The notes under the pieces were generated by a model, which did no database searches, was not told where the DNA came from, and saw nothing but the letters and a program-made list of their open reading frames with translations. 64,000 nt of DNA. It comes from DATAES01 sp963802415. GTDB taxonomy: Bacteria; Actinomycetota; Acidimicrobiia; Acidimicrobiales; JACDCH01. Position numbers and translations under genes: made by a program. Positions 46,333 through 54,485 of the stretch are shown piece by piece. How positions within the stretch are numbered: the stretch's first letter is position 1; every line of letters starts with the position of its first letter. The stretch spans positions 2,170,001 through 2,234,000 of the forward strand of contig CAWDIH010000001.1 in the NCBI GenBank assembly GCA_963802415.1, in the 5' to 3' direction.

Positions 46333-47676
46333 TTATCCCCGGAGCAGCTCGGCGACCTGGAAGGCCAGGTCGAGGGACTGGCTGCCGTTGAGGCGGGGGT
46401 CGCACATGGTCTCGTACCGGTCGTCGAGGTCGCTGTGGCCGAGCTGATCGGACCCGCCGAGGCACTCTGTCACGTCGTCGCCGGTCAGCTCGACATGGAC
46501 CCCGCCCGGCCAGGTGCCGACCGCCCGGTGGGCGGCGAAGAACCCGGCGATCTCGTCCAGGATCACGTTGAAATCGCGGGTCTTGCGGCCCGTGTCGGAC
46601 GTGAAGGTGTTGCCGTGCATCGGATCGCAGCACCACACGACCGGATGTCCCGAGCGGTCGACCGCTTGCAGCATCCCCGGCAACAGCGCTCGGATTCGAG
46701 CGGCGCCAAGTCTCGTGACGAGGGTCAGCCGGCCGGGCCGCCGATCGGGATTGAGCGCCTCGCACAGCTCGACAACGTCCTGCGGCGTGCAGCTCGGCCC
46801 GATCTTCACGCCCACCGGGTTGCCGATGCCTCGGAGGAAGTCGACGTGCGCGCCGTCGAGCTGATGCGTGCGGTCGCCGATCCACAACAGGTGGGCCGAG
46901 CAGTCGTACCAGTCGCCCGTGAGCGAATCCTGCCGGGTCATCGCCTCCTCGTAGCCGAGGATGAGCGCTTCGTGGCTCGTGTAGAAGTCGACCTCGTGGA
47001 GCTTCGGCTCGGACTCCGTCGCGAAGCCGCACGCCTTCATGAAGCGCATTGCGCGATCGATCTCAGCGGCGAGGTTCTCGTAGCGCTGCCCCTGTCTGCT
47101 GCCCGCGACGAAGTCCTGGTTCCACTGGTGCACGCGTGACAGGTCGGCGAAGCCGCCCTTGGTGAAGGCGCGCAGCAGATTCAGCGTGGAGGACGACTGG
47201 TGGTACGCGCCGAGCAGTCGCTCAGGATCAGGCGTGCGCGCCGCCGCGGTGAACGCGATGTCGTTGACCATGTGGCCCCGGAAGGCCGGGAGCTCCGCGC
47301 CGTCGAGCGACTCGAGTGGGGTCGACCGCGGCTTCGCGAACTGGCCGGCGATGCGGCCCAACTTCACTGCAGGAACGCCCGACGAGTAGGTGAGCACGAC
47401 TGCCATCTGCAGGATCACCTTCAACTTGTCCCGGATGGAGTCGGCCGAGAACGAGTCGAAGGACTCCGCGCAGTCGCCCGCCTGCAGCAGAAAAGCCTCG
47501 CCCGCCACCACACGCGCGAGCTCGTCGGTGAGATTGCGCGCCTCGCCTGCGAACACCAGCGGTGGCAATGTCCCGAGTTGCTTCAGGACACGGTCGAGTG
47601 CAGCCTCGTCGGGCCAAGCGGGCTGCTGTTGCGTCGGGTGGTCCCGCCAAGACGACGGCGACCAGTCGGGCGGCAT
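46333..47676 (-). CDS. Class II 3-deoxy-7-phosphoheptulonate (DAHP) synthase
   Basis: 447 residues. First step of aromatic amino acid synthesis, joining phosphoenolpyruvate and erythrose 4-phosphate. Class II signatures: LQAGDCAESFDSF, KLGRIAGQFAKPRS, GDWYDCSAHLLWIGDRT, KIGPSCTPQD and CDPMHGNTF. The plant/actinobacterial class has no similarity to AroF/G/H. Start ATG 47676. Hairpin repeat B copy 2 lies about 75 bases upstream of the start. Confidence 0.94.
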   Translation of the reverse strand: MPPDWSPSSWRDHPTQQQPAWPDEAALDRVLKQLGTLPPLVFAGEARNLTDELARVVAGEAFLLQAGDCAESFDSFSADSIRDKLKVILQMAVVLTYSSGVPAVKLGRIAGQFAKPRSTPLESLDGAELPAFRGHMVNDIAFTAAARTPDPERLLGAYHQSSSTLNLLRAFTKGGFADLSRVHQWNQDFVAGSRQGQRYENLAAEIDRAMRFMKACGFATESEPKLHEVDFYTSHEALILGYEEAMTRQDSLTGDWYDCSAHLLWIGDRTHQLDGAHVDFLRGIGNPVGVKIGPSCTPQDVVELCEALNPDRRPGRLTLVTRLGAARIRALLPGMLQAVDRSGHPVVWCCDPMHGNTFTSDTGRKTRDFNVILDEIAGFFAAHRAVGTWPGGVHVELTGDDVTECLGGSDQLGHSDLDDRYETMCDPRLNGSQSLDLAFQVAELLRG

Positions 47677-47750
47677 CGGAAAAGCCTGACCGAGGAAGGA
47701 CCGCGGCGCAAAGCGGTATGCGAAATACGAGGCACCGGTCCCACAAACCG

Positions 47751-47789
47751 TCGTGCATTGACTCGTCGCCCGGACCTGTCAATGCACGA
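47751..47789. repeat. Dispersed hairpin repeat, family B copy 2
   Basis: Arms TCGTGCATTGAC (47751-47762) and GTCAATGCACGA (47778-47789), perfect 12-bp stem, 15-base spacer, followed by TGG. Same arms and spacer length as 30286-30324 but a different spacer sequence. It lies between the sigma factor stop (47811) and the DAHP synthase start (47676), both on the minus strand. Confidence 0.8.
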
Positions 47790-47810
47790 TGGTGGGGTGT
47801 TACAGGACCG

Positions 47811-48642
47811 CTAGGCAGCGTCCACTCGGGCTGCCGCCTCTTCCTTCACCGTGTTCACGGCTCGCTTCACGAGGCGGCGGGCAGCCTCCGCGGTGACGCC
47901 GAGCTCGTCGCCGACCTCGCGGTAGCTGCGCTTGCGGCCGTCGTTGAGGCCGAAGCGCTGCTCGACGGCATGCCGCGGCCCGGGAGTCGAGCACGTCGAG
48001 GAGGCTGGTGACGAGGTTGTCCTGCTCCCGCGTCAGCAACATGTCCTCGGGGCCGGGCTTCGCATCGGCGATGAGGTCGATGAGCTCGGACCCGTCGTCG
48101 TCGCCGACCGGCCGGTCCAGCGACGTGGGGGTGGTGAGGCGGTGGAGGCGGGCGTGCTCCTCGTCGAGCTCGTCGCTGTCGCCCGACACGGCCCGCAGCG
48201 CGGCGCGGAAGCTGGCCGAACGGTCACCGGGAAGCCGGACGAGGCTGGCCTTCTGGTCGAGGGCCCGGCCGATCGCCTGGCGGATCCAGAACGTGGCGTA
48301 CGTGGAGAACTTGAAGCCCTTCCGCCAGTCGAACTTGTCGACGGCGTGCTCGAGGCCGAGGTTGCCCTCCTGGATCAGGTCGAGCAGCTCCATCCCAGGG
48401 GGCATCGGGTAGCGCCGGGCCACGCTGACGACCAAGCGAAGATTGGCACGGATGAAACGGTCCTTGGCGGCTGCAGCCTCCCGCACCGCCTTGCGAAGCT
48501 CACGGGAGCGCTCGCCCGCGTCGAGCCGCGCCTGTGCGTCGCGACCGCGCTCGATGACCTGGGACAGCTCCCGCTCTTCCTGAGCGGTGAGCAACGGAAC
48601 CAGGCCGATTTCATTCAGGTACTGACCAACAGAGTCACTCAT
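47811..48642 (-). CDS. Sigma-70 family RNA polymerase sigma factor, group 2-like (1-base insertion)
   Basis: About 276 residues. Region 1.2 SVGQYLNEIGLVPLLTAQEE; region 2 NLRLVVSVARRYPMPPGMEL, LIQEGNLGLEHAVDKFDW and FSTYATFWIRQAIGRAL; region 4 KRSYREVGDELGVTAEAARR. The frame breaks after SLLDVLDSR; one extra G in the CCC run near 47980 restores PRHAVEQRFGLNDGR and a stop at 47811 (span 3n+1). Start ATG 48642. Lacks a long region 1.1, so probably an alternative or stationary-phase sigma factor rather than the housekeeping one. Divergent from pncA. Confidence 0.92.
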
Positions 48643-48787
48643 GGCAAAGGCCCTCAACGCGAACTACTGGGGTGTCATTCCCGCATTCCCATACAACTCG
48701 ATACGGAGCCGTACCGAAAACGGATTTGACGCCGACCAGTGCAAGACTGACCAGCGTGTACGGGCTCAACCGCCTTCCCGGACTCGC

Positions 48788-48803
48788 TGTGACTTGTGTC
48801 ACT
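48788..48803. promoter_or_regulatory. CRP/FNR-like palindrome ahead of pncA
   Basis: TGTGACTTGTGTCACT matches the TGTGA-N6-TCACA consensus at 9 of 10 informative positions. It ends 11 bases before the pncA ATG, a position that would block transcription or translation if a CRP-like protein bound. It is in the 172-bp gap to the divergent sigma factor gene, so it could also affect that. No CRP gene is in the window. Confidence 0.45.
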
Positions 48804-48814
48804 GGCGAACGTCC

Positions 48815-49405
48815 ATGAGCCGTCCCCGGTTCGGGAGTCGCACCGCGCTGCTCGTCGTCGACGTGCAGAACGACTTCGCCCACACCGACGGAAGCCTGTC
48901 GGTGGCGGGTGCGGACGCCGTGGTCGAGGAGATCAACGACCTCATAACGGAGGCGAGAGCAGTGGGATCTCCGGTCGTGTACACCCAGGACTGGCATCCA
49001 CCGTCGACGCCGCACTTCGACAAGGACGGCGGGATCTGGCCGGTGCACTGTGTGGCCGACTCGTGGGGCGCGCAGTTCCATCCCAAGCTGGTGCTCGAGG
49101 GTCCGTACGTGCGCAAGGGCGTGGGAGGCGAGGACGGGTACTCCGGATTCACGATGCGGCATCCGGCGGCAGACGAGCCGATGTCGACCGGCCTCCACGA
49201 GCTCCTGCGCGACCACGACATCGGGCACGTCGTCATCGTCGGCTTGGCCACTGACTACTGCGTGAAGTTCACCGCGCTCGAGGCGCTCGAACTCGGCTTG
49301 GAGACCACAGTGGTGCGGTCCGCCATCGCGGCCGTCGACGTCGAATCGGGCGATGGCGAACGAGCGTTGGCGGAGATGGTCGAGGCCGGCGCCGTCGTGG
49401 TGTGA
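48815..49405 (+). CDS. pncA: Nicotinamidase (isochorismatase family)
   Basis: 196 residues from ATG 48815. Converts nicotinamide to nicotinate. Catalytic triad visible: Asp in VVDVQNDF, Lys in VRKGVGG, Cys in ATDYCVKFTALEAL; the metal-binding pattern D-x-H (DWHPP) is present. Next to pncB and nadD, it begins the Preiss-Handler salvage route. A longer in-frame reading from 48641 has no family support. Confidence 0.93.
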   Translation: MSRPRFGSRTALLVVDVQNDFAHTDGSLSVAGADAVVEEINDLITEARAVGSPVVYTQDWHPPSTPHFDKDGGIWPVHCVADSWGAQFHPKLVLEGPYVRKGVGGEDGYSGFTMRHPAADEPMSTGLHELLRDHDIGHVVIVGLATDYCVKFTALEALELGLETTVVRSAIAAVDVESGDGERALAEMVEAGAVVV

Positions 49406-49412
49406 CGTCCGC

Positions 49413-50756
49413 ATGACGCAACCGTCGTTCGGAGGGGTCCGGCCTTCGCTGTTCGTCGACCTCTACGAGCTCACGATGGCTGCCGCGTACCACGTCGGTG
49501 GCCACACCGGCCCGGCCACCTTCGAGGTCTTCGTGCGCTCGCTGCCGCCAGAGCGCAACTTCCTCGTGGCGTGCGGGCTCGAGCACCTCCTCGACGCCGT
49601 TCGGGACTGGCGCTTCGACGCGGACGACATCGAGTACTTGCGATCGCTCGGACAGTTCTCGGAGGACTTCCTCGGGTACCTCGCGGACGTCGAGTTCAGC
49701 GGCGACATCCGTGCCGTGCCCGAGGGCGAAGTCGTGTTCGCGGGCGAGCCGATCGTCGAGATCACCGCACCCATCATCGAGGCCCAGCTGCTCGAGACGC
49801 TCGCCTTGAACGTCATCGGCACGGGGACGATGCAAGCGTCAAAGGCGGCCCGCGTCGCGATCGCGTGCCAGGGACGATCCTTCGTCGATTTCTCGGCCCG
49901 TCGCGATCACGGCGTGGATGCAGCAGTCGGCGCGGCGCGGGCCGCGCTGCTCACGGGCGCGTCGGCGACATCGTTGGTCGACGCCGGTCGCAGGTTCGGC
50001 GCCGCGTTGAGCGGCACGATGGCGCACACGTTCGTCATGGCCTTCGACGACGAGTGCGACGCGTTCCTGAGGTTCGCGCGCACGTTCCCGGGCAACGCGG
50101 TGTTGCTACTCGACACGTGGGACACCGTCCAGGGCGCACATCGGGCCGTGGACGTCGCCCGCGAGCTGCGCGGCGAGGGAATCGCACTCGGCGGTGTTCG
50201 CATCGACTCGGGCGACCTAGGTGTCCTCGCGCGCAAGGTTCGCTCGATCTTCGACGAGGGCGGGTTCCCGGAGGTGCGCATCCTCGCGTCGGGCGACCTC
50301 GACGAGTACGTCATCGCAGCATTGATCGCGGATGGTGCGCCCATCGACGGTTTCGGTGTCGGTACACGTATGGGCACGAGCGAGGACGCGCCGTCGGTCG
50401 GCGTCGTGTACAAGCTCGTAGCCGACGATCGTGGGCCGAAGCTGAAGCTGTCGGAAGGGAAGGCGACGCTACCGGGTCGCAAGCAGATCCACCGGATGGC
50501 GGAGTACGACCTCCTCTGCCTCCACGGCGAAGCGCGCGAAGGCCGAACCCTGATCGCGCCGGTGATCGTGTCGGGCGCTCGGCTCGCGGCCGCGCCGACG
50601 CTGGCCGAGATGCAGGAGCGTTCTGCGTCGGCCATCGGAGCACTGCCGCCACGACTTCGTTCGCTCGAGCCGGCGGCGCCGCCGTACGAGGTGCGAATGT
50701 CGAGTCGACTGCACGACCTCGTCGAGGATCTCACGGCGGTACATCGGGTTGGGTGA
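49413..50756 (+). CDS. pncB: Nicotinate phosphoribosyltransferase
   Basis: 447 residues from ATG 49413, 7 bases after pncA. Converts nicotinate and PRPP to nicotinate mononucleotide. Signatures: VDLYELTMAAAY at the N-terminus, FVDFSARRDHGVDAA, SGTMAHTFVMAF (autophosphorylation His), VRIDSGDLG and the GFGVGTRMGTSEDAPS loop. Its stop overlaps the nadD start by a few bases, so the three NAD genes are likely one operon. Confidence 0.94.
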   Translation: MTQPSFGGVRPSLFVDLYELTMAAAYHVGGHTGPATFEVFVRSLPPERNFLVACGLEHLLDAVRDWRFDADDIEYLRSLGQFSEDFLGYLADVEFSGDIRAVPEGEVVFAGEPIVEITAPIIEAQLLETLALNVIGTGTMQASKAARVAIACQGRSFVDFSARRDHGVDAAVGAARAALLTGASATSLVDAGRRFGAALSGTMAHTFVMAFDDECDAFLRFARTFPGNAVLLLDTWDTVQGAHRAVDVARELRGEGIALGGVRIDSGDLGVLARKVRSIFDEGGFPEVRILASGDLDEYVIAALIADGAPIDGFGVGTRMGTSEDAPSVGVVYKLVADDRGPKLKLSEGKATLPGRKQIHRMAEYDLLCLHGEAREGRTLIAPVIVSGARLAAAPTLAEMQERSASAIGALPPRLRSLEPAAPPYEVRMSSRLHDLVEDLTAVHRVG

Positions 50757-51330
50757 GCGCCTCGGTGTGTTCGGCGGGACGTTCGATCCACCACACGTCG
50801 GTCATCTCGTGCTCGCGGTCAACGCGCGCTACGAGCTTGCGCTCGATCGGCTGCTGCTGGTCGTCGCCAACGACCCTTGGCAGAAGTCGTCGACCCGTCC
50901 TGTGTCGAGCGCCGCCGACCGGCTCGCACTCGTGCACGCCGCCGTCGGGGATGTGGAAGGCCTCGAAGCTTCGGGGCTCGAAGTCGAGCGAGGCGGCACA
51001 TCGTTCACGGCGGACACGCTCGCGGCGTTCGAAGCCGAGGATCCCGGACGCGAGCTCTTCCTGGTCGTCGGCAGCGACGCCGCGGCCGGATTGCCAACGT
51101 GGGAGCGTATCGACGAAGTCCGCCGTCTGGCGACGATCGTCGTAGCGACCCGACCGGGCGCAGAGGACGGCCGGCCTCCGCCGGGCTGGGACTGGGAGCG
51201 CATCGAGACGCCGAGGCTCGAGGTGTCGAGCACCGATCTCCGCTCGCGCATCGCCGACGGTCGCCCTCTTGACTACCTCTTGACACCTGGTGTGATTGCC
51301 TGCATCAACGATCGTCGCCTCTATCGTTGA
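50749..51330 (+). CDS. nadD: Nicotinate-mononucleotide adenylyltransferase
   Basis: 193 residues. Makes nicotinate adenine dinucleotide from NaMN and ATP. Nucleotidyltransferase motif GGTFDPPHVGHL and the C-terminal SSTDLRSRIADG (ISSTxxR type); VGSDAAAGLPTWERIDEV is also typical. TTG 50749 is taken as start because it is the only upstream codon that leaves the usual few residues before GVFGGTFDP; it overlaps the pncB end. In related genomes nadD follows proA; here about 15.7 kb intervene. Confidence 0.93.
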   Translation: MGERLGVFGGTFDPPHVGHLVLAVNARYELALDRLLLVVANDPWQKSSTRPVSSAADRLALVHAAVGDVEGLEASGLEVERGGTSFTADTLAAFEAEDPGRELFLVVGSDAAAGLPTWERIDEVRRLATIVVATRPGAEDGRPPPGWDWERIETPRLEVSSTDLRSRIADGRPLDYLLTPGVIACINDRRLYR

Positions 51331-51338
51331 CCTGCCCC

Positions 51339-52601
51339 ATGACGGCCACGTCTGACACCGATCCGCCCATCGCCATCGAGCTTCCCGAGTCGGGAAGTGG
51401 CGAGCGAGTTGCCCGCCGGCGTCGATCGGTCCACCGACGAACGCTCCGTCGAGTCGGATTCGCGGGGGCGATGGTCCTTCTGATCGCGGCCATTCCGGTG
51501 CTGGCCACCCTCGGGTACCGCACCTTGCGAGACACGACGACGGGCCGCCGCATCGATGCGCAGAACGACCCGAACAAGACGCGCTACGAGGCGAACGTGT
51601 TACCGACCCCGGTCATGCTGCTCGTCGAGATGGGCGCGGACAACAGTCTCCAAGGCTTGACCATGCTCACGCTCGGTCCCGGCGACACCGGTGGTGCGGT
51701 GGTGTTCATCCCGCCGGACACCGTGGCCCAGCGAGCTGACGGAACGCTCGACACCTTGTCGAACACGTTCGGCAAAGGGGATGTCGCTGCACTCGAACAG
51801 GCGACGGCCAACCTTCTCAAGCTGAGCTTCGATCAGGTCAAGATCATGGACGCCGACCAATGGCAGCAGTTCGCCGCGCCCGTTGCGCCGCTGTCGGTCG
51901 ACAACCCCGACCGCGTGGTGATCGGCGACGCGCGGGGCCGGACGGCGACGCTGTTTCCCGCGGGGCCGCTGCAGCTGCGAGGCGAGCAGATCGTCAACTA
52001 CATGCAAGTGCGCAACCCGAACGAGAGCGAGCTTGCGCAGCTCAACCGCAAGCAGGCCCTGTGGTCGGCGTGGCTGGCGGCGATCAAGGCGTCGAATTCG
52101 CCCGGCGCGGTGCCGGGCGAGACGACATTGGGTTTGGGCCGCTACTTGGTCGGGCTCTCGAAGGGACCGGCCGACATCACGACGCTGCCCGTGAAGGCCC
52201 AAGCCCCGGGAGCGAACAGCGGGTTGTTCGTCGCGGAGCCGGCAGCGGTCCAGGCGCTCATCGCACGCGATGTCCCACTGCCGACACCTGCGAACGTGGG
52301 CGACCGCGTGCGCGTTCGGTTGTTGAGTGGAACCGGTCCGATCGGAAGCCCGAACGCGGTGGCCAGCGAGATCGTGTCCGCGGGCGGCGAGATCACGATC
52401 ATCGGCAACGCCGATCGCTTCGACTACACGACGACCCAGATCATCTACAACGGCGATCAGTTCGCCGCCGCGGCTCAGAAGCTCCGCGACGCGCTCGGAG
52501 TCGGAGAGGTGAGCAAGAGCCCGACGCCGAACGACATCGAGGACGTGACCGTCATCCTCGGACAAGACGCAACCGCGAAGTACGGAGGAAATGGTGGCTG
52601 A
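51339..52601 (+). CDS. LytR-type envelope protein (LCP-like with LytR C-terminal domain)
   Basis: 420 residues from ATG 51339. An Arg-rich cytoplasmic N-terminus is followed by a membrane helix (GAMVLLIAAIPVLATLGY, about residues 50-67), a weak LCP-like core and a C-terminal LytR_C-like domain (RVRLLSGTGPIGSPNAVASE). The conserved Arg/Asp set of active LCP phosphotransferases is not obvious, so it may be a non-catalytic relative. Sits between nadD and rsfS, a common place for this type in actinobacteria. Confidence 0.75.
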   Translation: MTATSDTDPPIAIELPESGSGERVARRRRSVHRRTLRRVGFAGAMVLLIAAIPVLATLGYRTLRDTTTGRRIDAQNDPNKTRYEANVLPTPVMLLVEMGADNSLQGLTMLTLGPGDTGGAVVFIPPDTVAQRADGTLDTLSNTFGKGDVAALEQATANLLKLSFDQVKIMDADQWQQFAAPVAPLSVDNPDRVVIGDARGRTATLFPAGPLQLRGEQIVNYMQVRNPNESELAQLNRKQALWSAWLAAIKASNSPGAVPGETTLGLGRYLVGLSKGPADITTLPVKAQAPGANSGLFVAEPAAVQALIARDVPLPTPANVGDRVRVRLLSGTGPIGSPNAVASEIVSAGGEITIIGNADRFDYTTTQIIYNGDQFAAAAQKLRDALGVGEVSKSPTPNDIEDVTVILGQDATAKYGGNGG

Positions 52602-52968
52602 ACACACCGATCGATGGCCGGTGCTCGCCGCGGGCGCGGCAGCATCCAAGAAGGCGATTGATCCCGTCGTGCTCGCAGTCGGTGACGTCCTCGCGATCAC
52701 GGATCATTTCGTCATCGCGAGCGGATCGAACCCGCGGCAGGTGCGCACGATCGCGGAAGAGATCGAACGCCAGATCACCGAGGCGGGCGGATCCAAGCCG
52801 TTGCGGACGGAGGGGTTCGACGATCTGCGCTGGGTGCTGCTCGACTACGGCGACTTCGTCGTGCACGTGTTCCTCGACGAGGTGCGCCACTACTACGAGC
52901 TCGAGCGCCTCTGGTCGGACGTTCCCCGCGTGCCGTGGGCAGCCGAGGCTGGAAGTGCGCTCGGGTGA
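52591..52968 (+). CDS. rsfS: Ribosomal silencing factor RsfS
   Basis: 125 residues. Binds L14 and blocks subunit joining under starvation. Conserved segments: KKAIDPVVLAVGDVLAITDHF, SGSNPRQVRTIAEEIE, and WVLLDYGDFVVHVFLDEVR followed by the usual YYELERLW. Start ATG 52591 overlaps the end of the LytR-type gene. Its stop overlaps the GTG of the next gene. Confidence 0.95.
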   Translation: MVAEHTDRWPVLAAGAAASKKAIDPVVLAVGDVLAITDHFVIASGSNPRQVRTIAEEIERQITEAGGSKPLRTEGFDDLRWVLLDYGDFVVHVFLDEVRHYYELERLWSDVPRVPWAAEAGSALG

Positions 52969-53678
52969 TCGACGCGGTCCAGCGGGCGCTGCTCTCGCCG
53001 GACGAGGTGCGCGCGTTGCAGGACGCCGCCGTGTCGATCCAGTCGTGGCCCGCGGGAAGCCATGTGTGGGGCCACTACGCCGAGCAGACCGAGAACGGGC
53101 CGGCGATCTGCCGGACCGAGAACGTCTCCGCATGCGATCCGACGGTCGAGGGCCTGGTCGAGGACGTGCTCGCCGCGGCTGCGCAGGATGTGCTCGGCGA
53201 GCCCACTACTGCGTTCAAGGACAAGATGAACTACAAGCAGCCGGGCGGCGCCGGATTCAGCCCGCATCAGGACGTCGTGGCGTACCCGGGTGTGAGCCGC
53301 GTGCTCTCGATCCTCGTCGCAGTCGACGAGTGCACGCTCGAGTCGGGGTGCCTGTGGTTGGCGGACGGGGTGGACTTGGCGTTGGCCACGGATGATCGCG
53401 GCGCGGTGCGGGCCGACGTCGCCGCCGCGTTGACGTTCAGACCTGCGGAACTGTCGGCCGGCGACGCGGTATGCATCGATGGCTTCGCGCCGCACTACAG
53501 CGAAGCCAATCGCAGCGCGCACGCCCGCCGCGTACTGGTGGCCAGCTACGCGCCCGCGTCAGAGGGCTACAGCCGCGCGCAGTACTACGCGGCGCGCCGG
53601 TCCACCATGGCTGACGCTTCCGCCGCGACGGCCGTTTCCGCATCAGCACGCTGGCCGACTTCGAAGGCGACGAGGTGA
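52965..53678 (+). CDS. Phytanoyl-CoA dioxygenase family protein (possible C-terminal frame break)
   Basis: 237 residues from GTG 52965, overlapping the rsfS stop. Fe(II)/2-oxoglutarate dioxygenase fold: metal-binding HQD in GAGFSPHQDVVAYPG and a distal His in GFAPHYSEANRS. The C-terminal end in this frame (after RRSTMADAS) looks random, whereas another frame gives RDGRFRISTLADFEGDEVT and then VVAADDCTH, the family-like end. A missing base near 53620 is suspected; the true stop would be near 53764. Substrate unknown. Confidence 0.8.
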   Translation: MIDAVQRALLSPDEVRALQDAAVSIQSWPAGSHVWGHYAEQTENGPAICRTENVSACDPTVEGLVEDVLAAAAQDVLGEPTTAFKDKMNYKQPGGAGFSPHQDVVAYPGVSRVLSILVAVDECTLESGCLWLADGVDLALATDDRGAVRADVAAALTFRPAELSAGDAVCIDGFAPHYSEANRSAHARRVLVASYAPASEGYSRAQYYAARRSTMADASAATAVSASARWPTSKATR

Positions 53679-53720
53679 CGCCGGATGTCGTCGCGGCCGA
53701 CGACTGCACCCACGCGGCGG

Positions 53721-54173
53721 CTAGGTCGCGTGGTTGGTCTTCCACGCGGCACTCCACGCCTTGACCACGGGTTCGAAGTCGGCCGGGTTGTAGACGTCTT
53801 CCTCTTCGGAGAAGAGTCCGTTGCCCGCGTAGACGAGGCGGCTCCAGTTGGCGGCCTCGTACACCTGGCCGTCACCGGGGTCGACGAATCTGTTCTCGAC
53901 CTGGCCGACGACCCAGCCTTGCTCAGCGTCGATGGAGTACCAGTCCCATGGGAACAGCTGCATGTGGTCGAACGGCCATTTCGTCATCACCGGCGTGATC
54001 CAGTCGAGCACCGCCTGACGGCCCGTGAACGTTCCGTACATGTGCTCCACGTAACTGCAGTCCTCGGTGAAGCAATCGACCCAGGGCTGCCAGTTGCCGG
54101 TGCGGCCCGCCTCGTGTGCCGCGTCCCGGTAGCGGGTGAACGCGTCTTCCATCTCCTGCCGGTCGAAAGTCAT
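53721..54173 (-). CDS. SnoaL-like/NTF2-fold protein
   Basis: 150 residues. The cone-shaped NTF2-like fold shows TRYRDAAHEAGRTGNWQPW, FTEDCSYVEHMYGTFTGR and VVGQVENRFVDPGDG. Such proteins are polyketide cyclases, dehydratases or binding proteins; the specific role is unknown. Its start (54173) lies 21 bases from the copy of the tRNA-Ala 3' half that marks one end of the island. Confidence 0.8.
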   Translation of the reverse strand: MTFDRQEMEDAFTRYRDAAHEAGRTGNWQPWVDCFTEDCSYVEHMYGTFTGRQAVLDWITPVMTKWPFDHMQLFPWDWYSIDAEQGWVVGQVENRFVDPGDGQVYEAANWSRLVYAGNGLFSEEEDVYNPADFEPVVKAWSAAWKTNHAT

Positions 54174-54193
54174 GCGGCATGTTCACACACCTG

Positions 54194-54239
54194 ACGTGGA
54201 CGCGATGGGAATCGAACCCACGAACCTCTTGCATGCCAT
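54194..54239. repeat. Island boundary: partial copy of the tRNA-Ala 3' half (att-like)
   Basis: 46 bp identical at 45 positions to 57307-57352. It covers, on the minus strand, the tRNA from the anticodon loop through the T arm and acceptor 3' strand plus 3 bases beyond; the rest of the tRNA is absent. This is the classic layout of an attachment site left by integration at a tRNA 3' end. The only mismatch is at 54201/57314, in the acceptor strand. Confidence 0.85.
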
Positions 54240-54485
54240 TTTCGGGCAGCGAGTCCGACTCGGTCGCGAGAGCGCTCCCCCTGAACTGAATTCTCACGTC
54301 CAAGTACAACTGCACGCTCGACAGCCCGCTTGACGACGCGTTCGGCGTTTCCAGGTCTCCGCTCGACGAGCACGCGGCAAGAGCTGCGCGGGGCGTGCCC
54401 GGAAGGACGGTGAGTGAGGCGCAGCGAGACTTCTCGCGGAGCTGATGGGTAATGTCCGGGCTCGACTCGGGGAGAGGGGGGCCTG

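Noticed and set aside
54136..54333. Short plus-strand protein with MGIEPTNLLHA
   Set aside because: This peptide is the antisense translation of a tRNA 3' half, a common false call; the same peptide appears at the intact tRNA-Ala.
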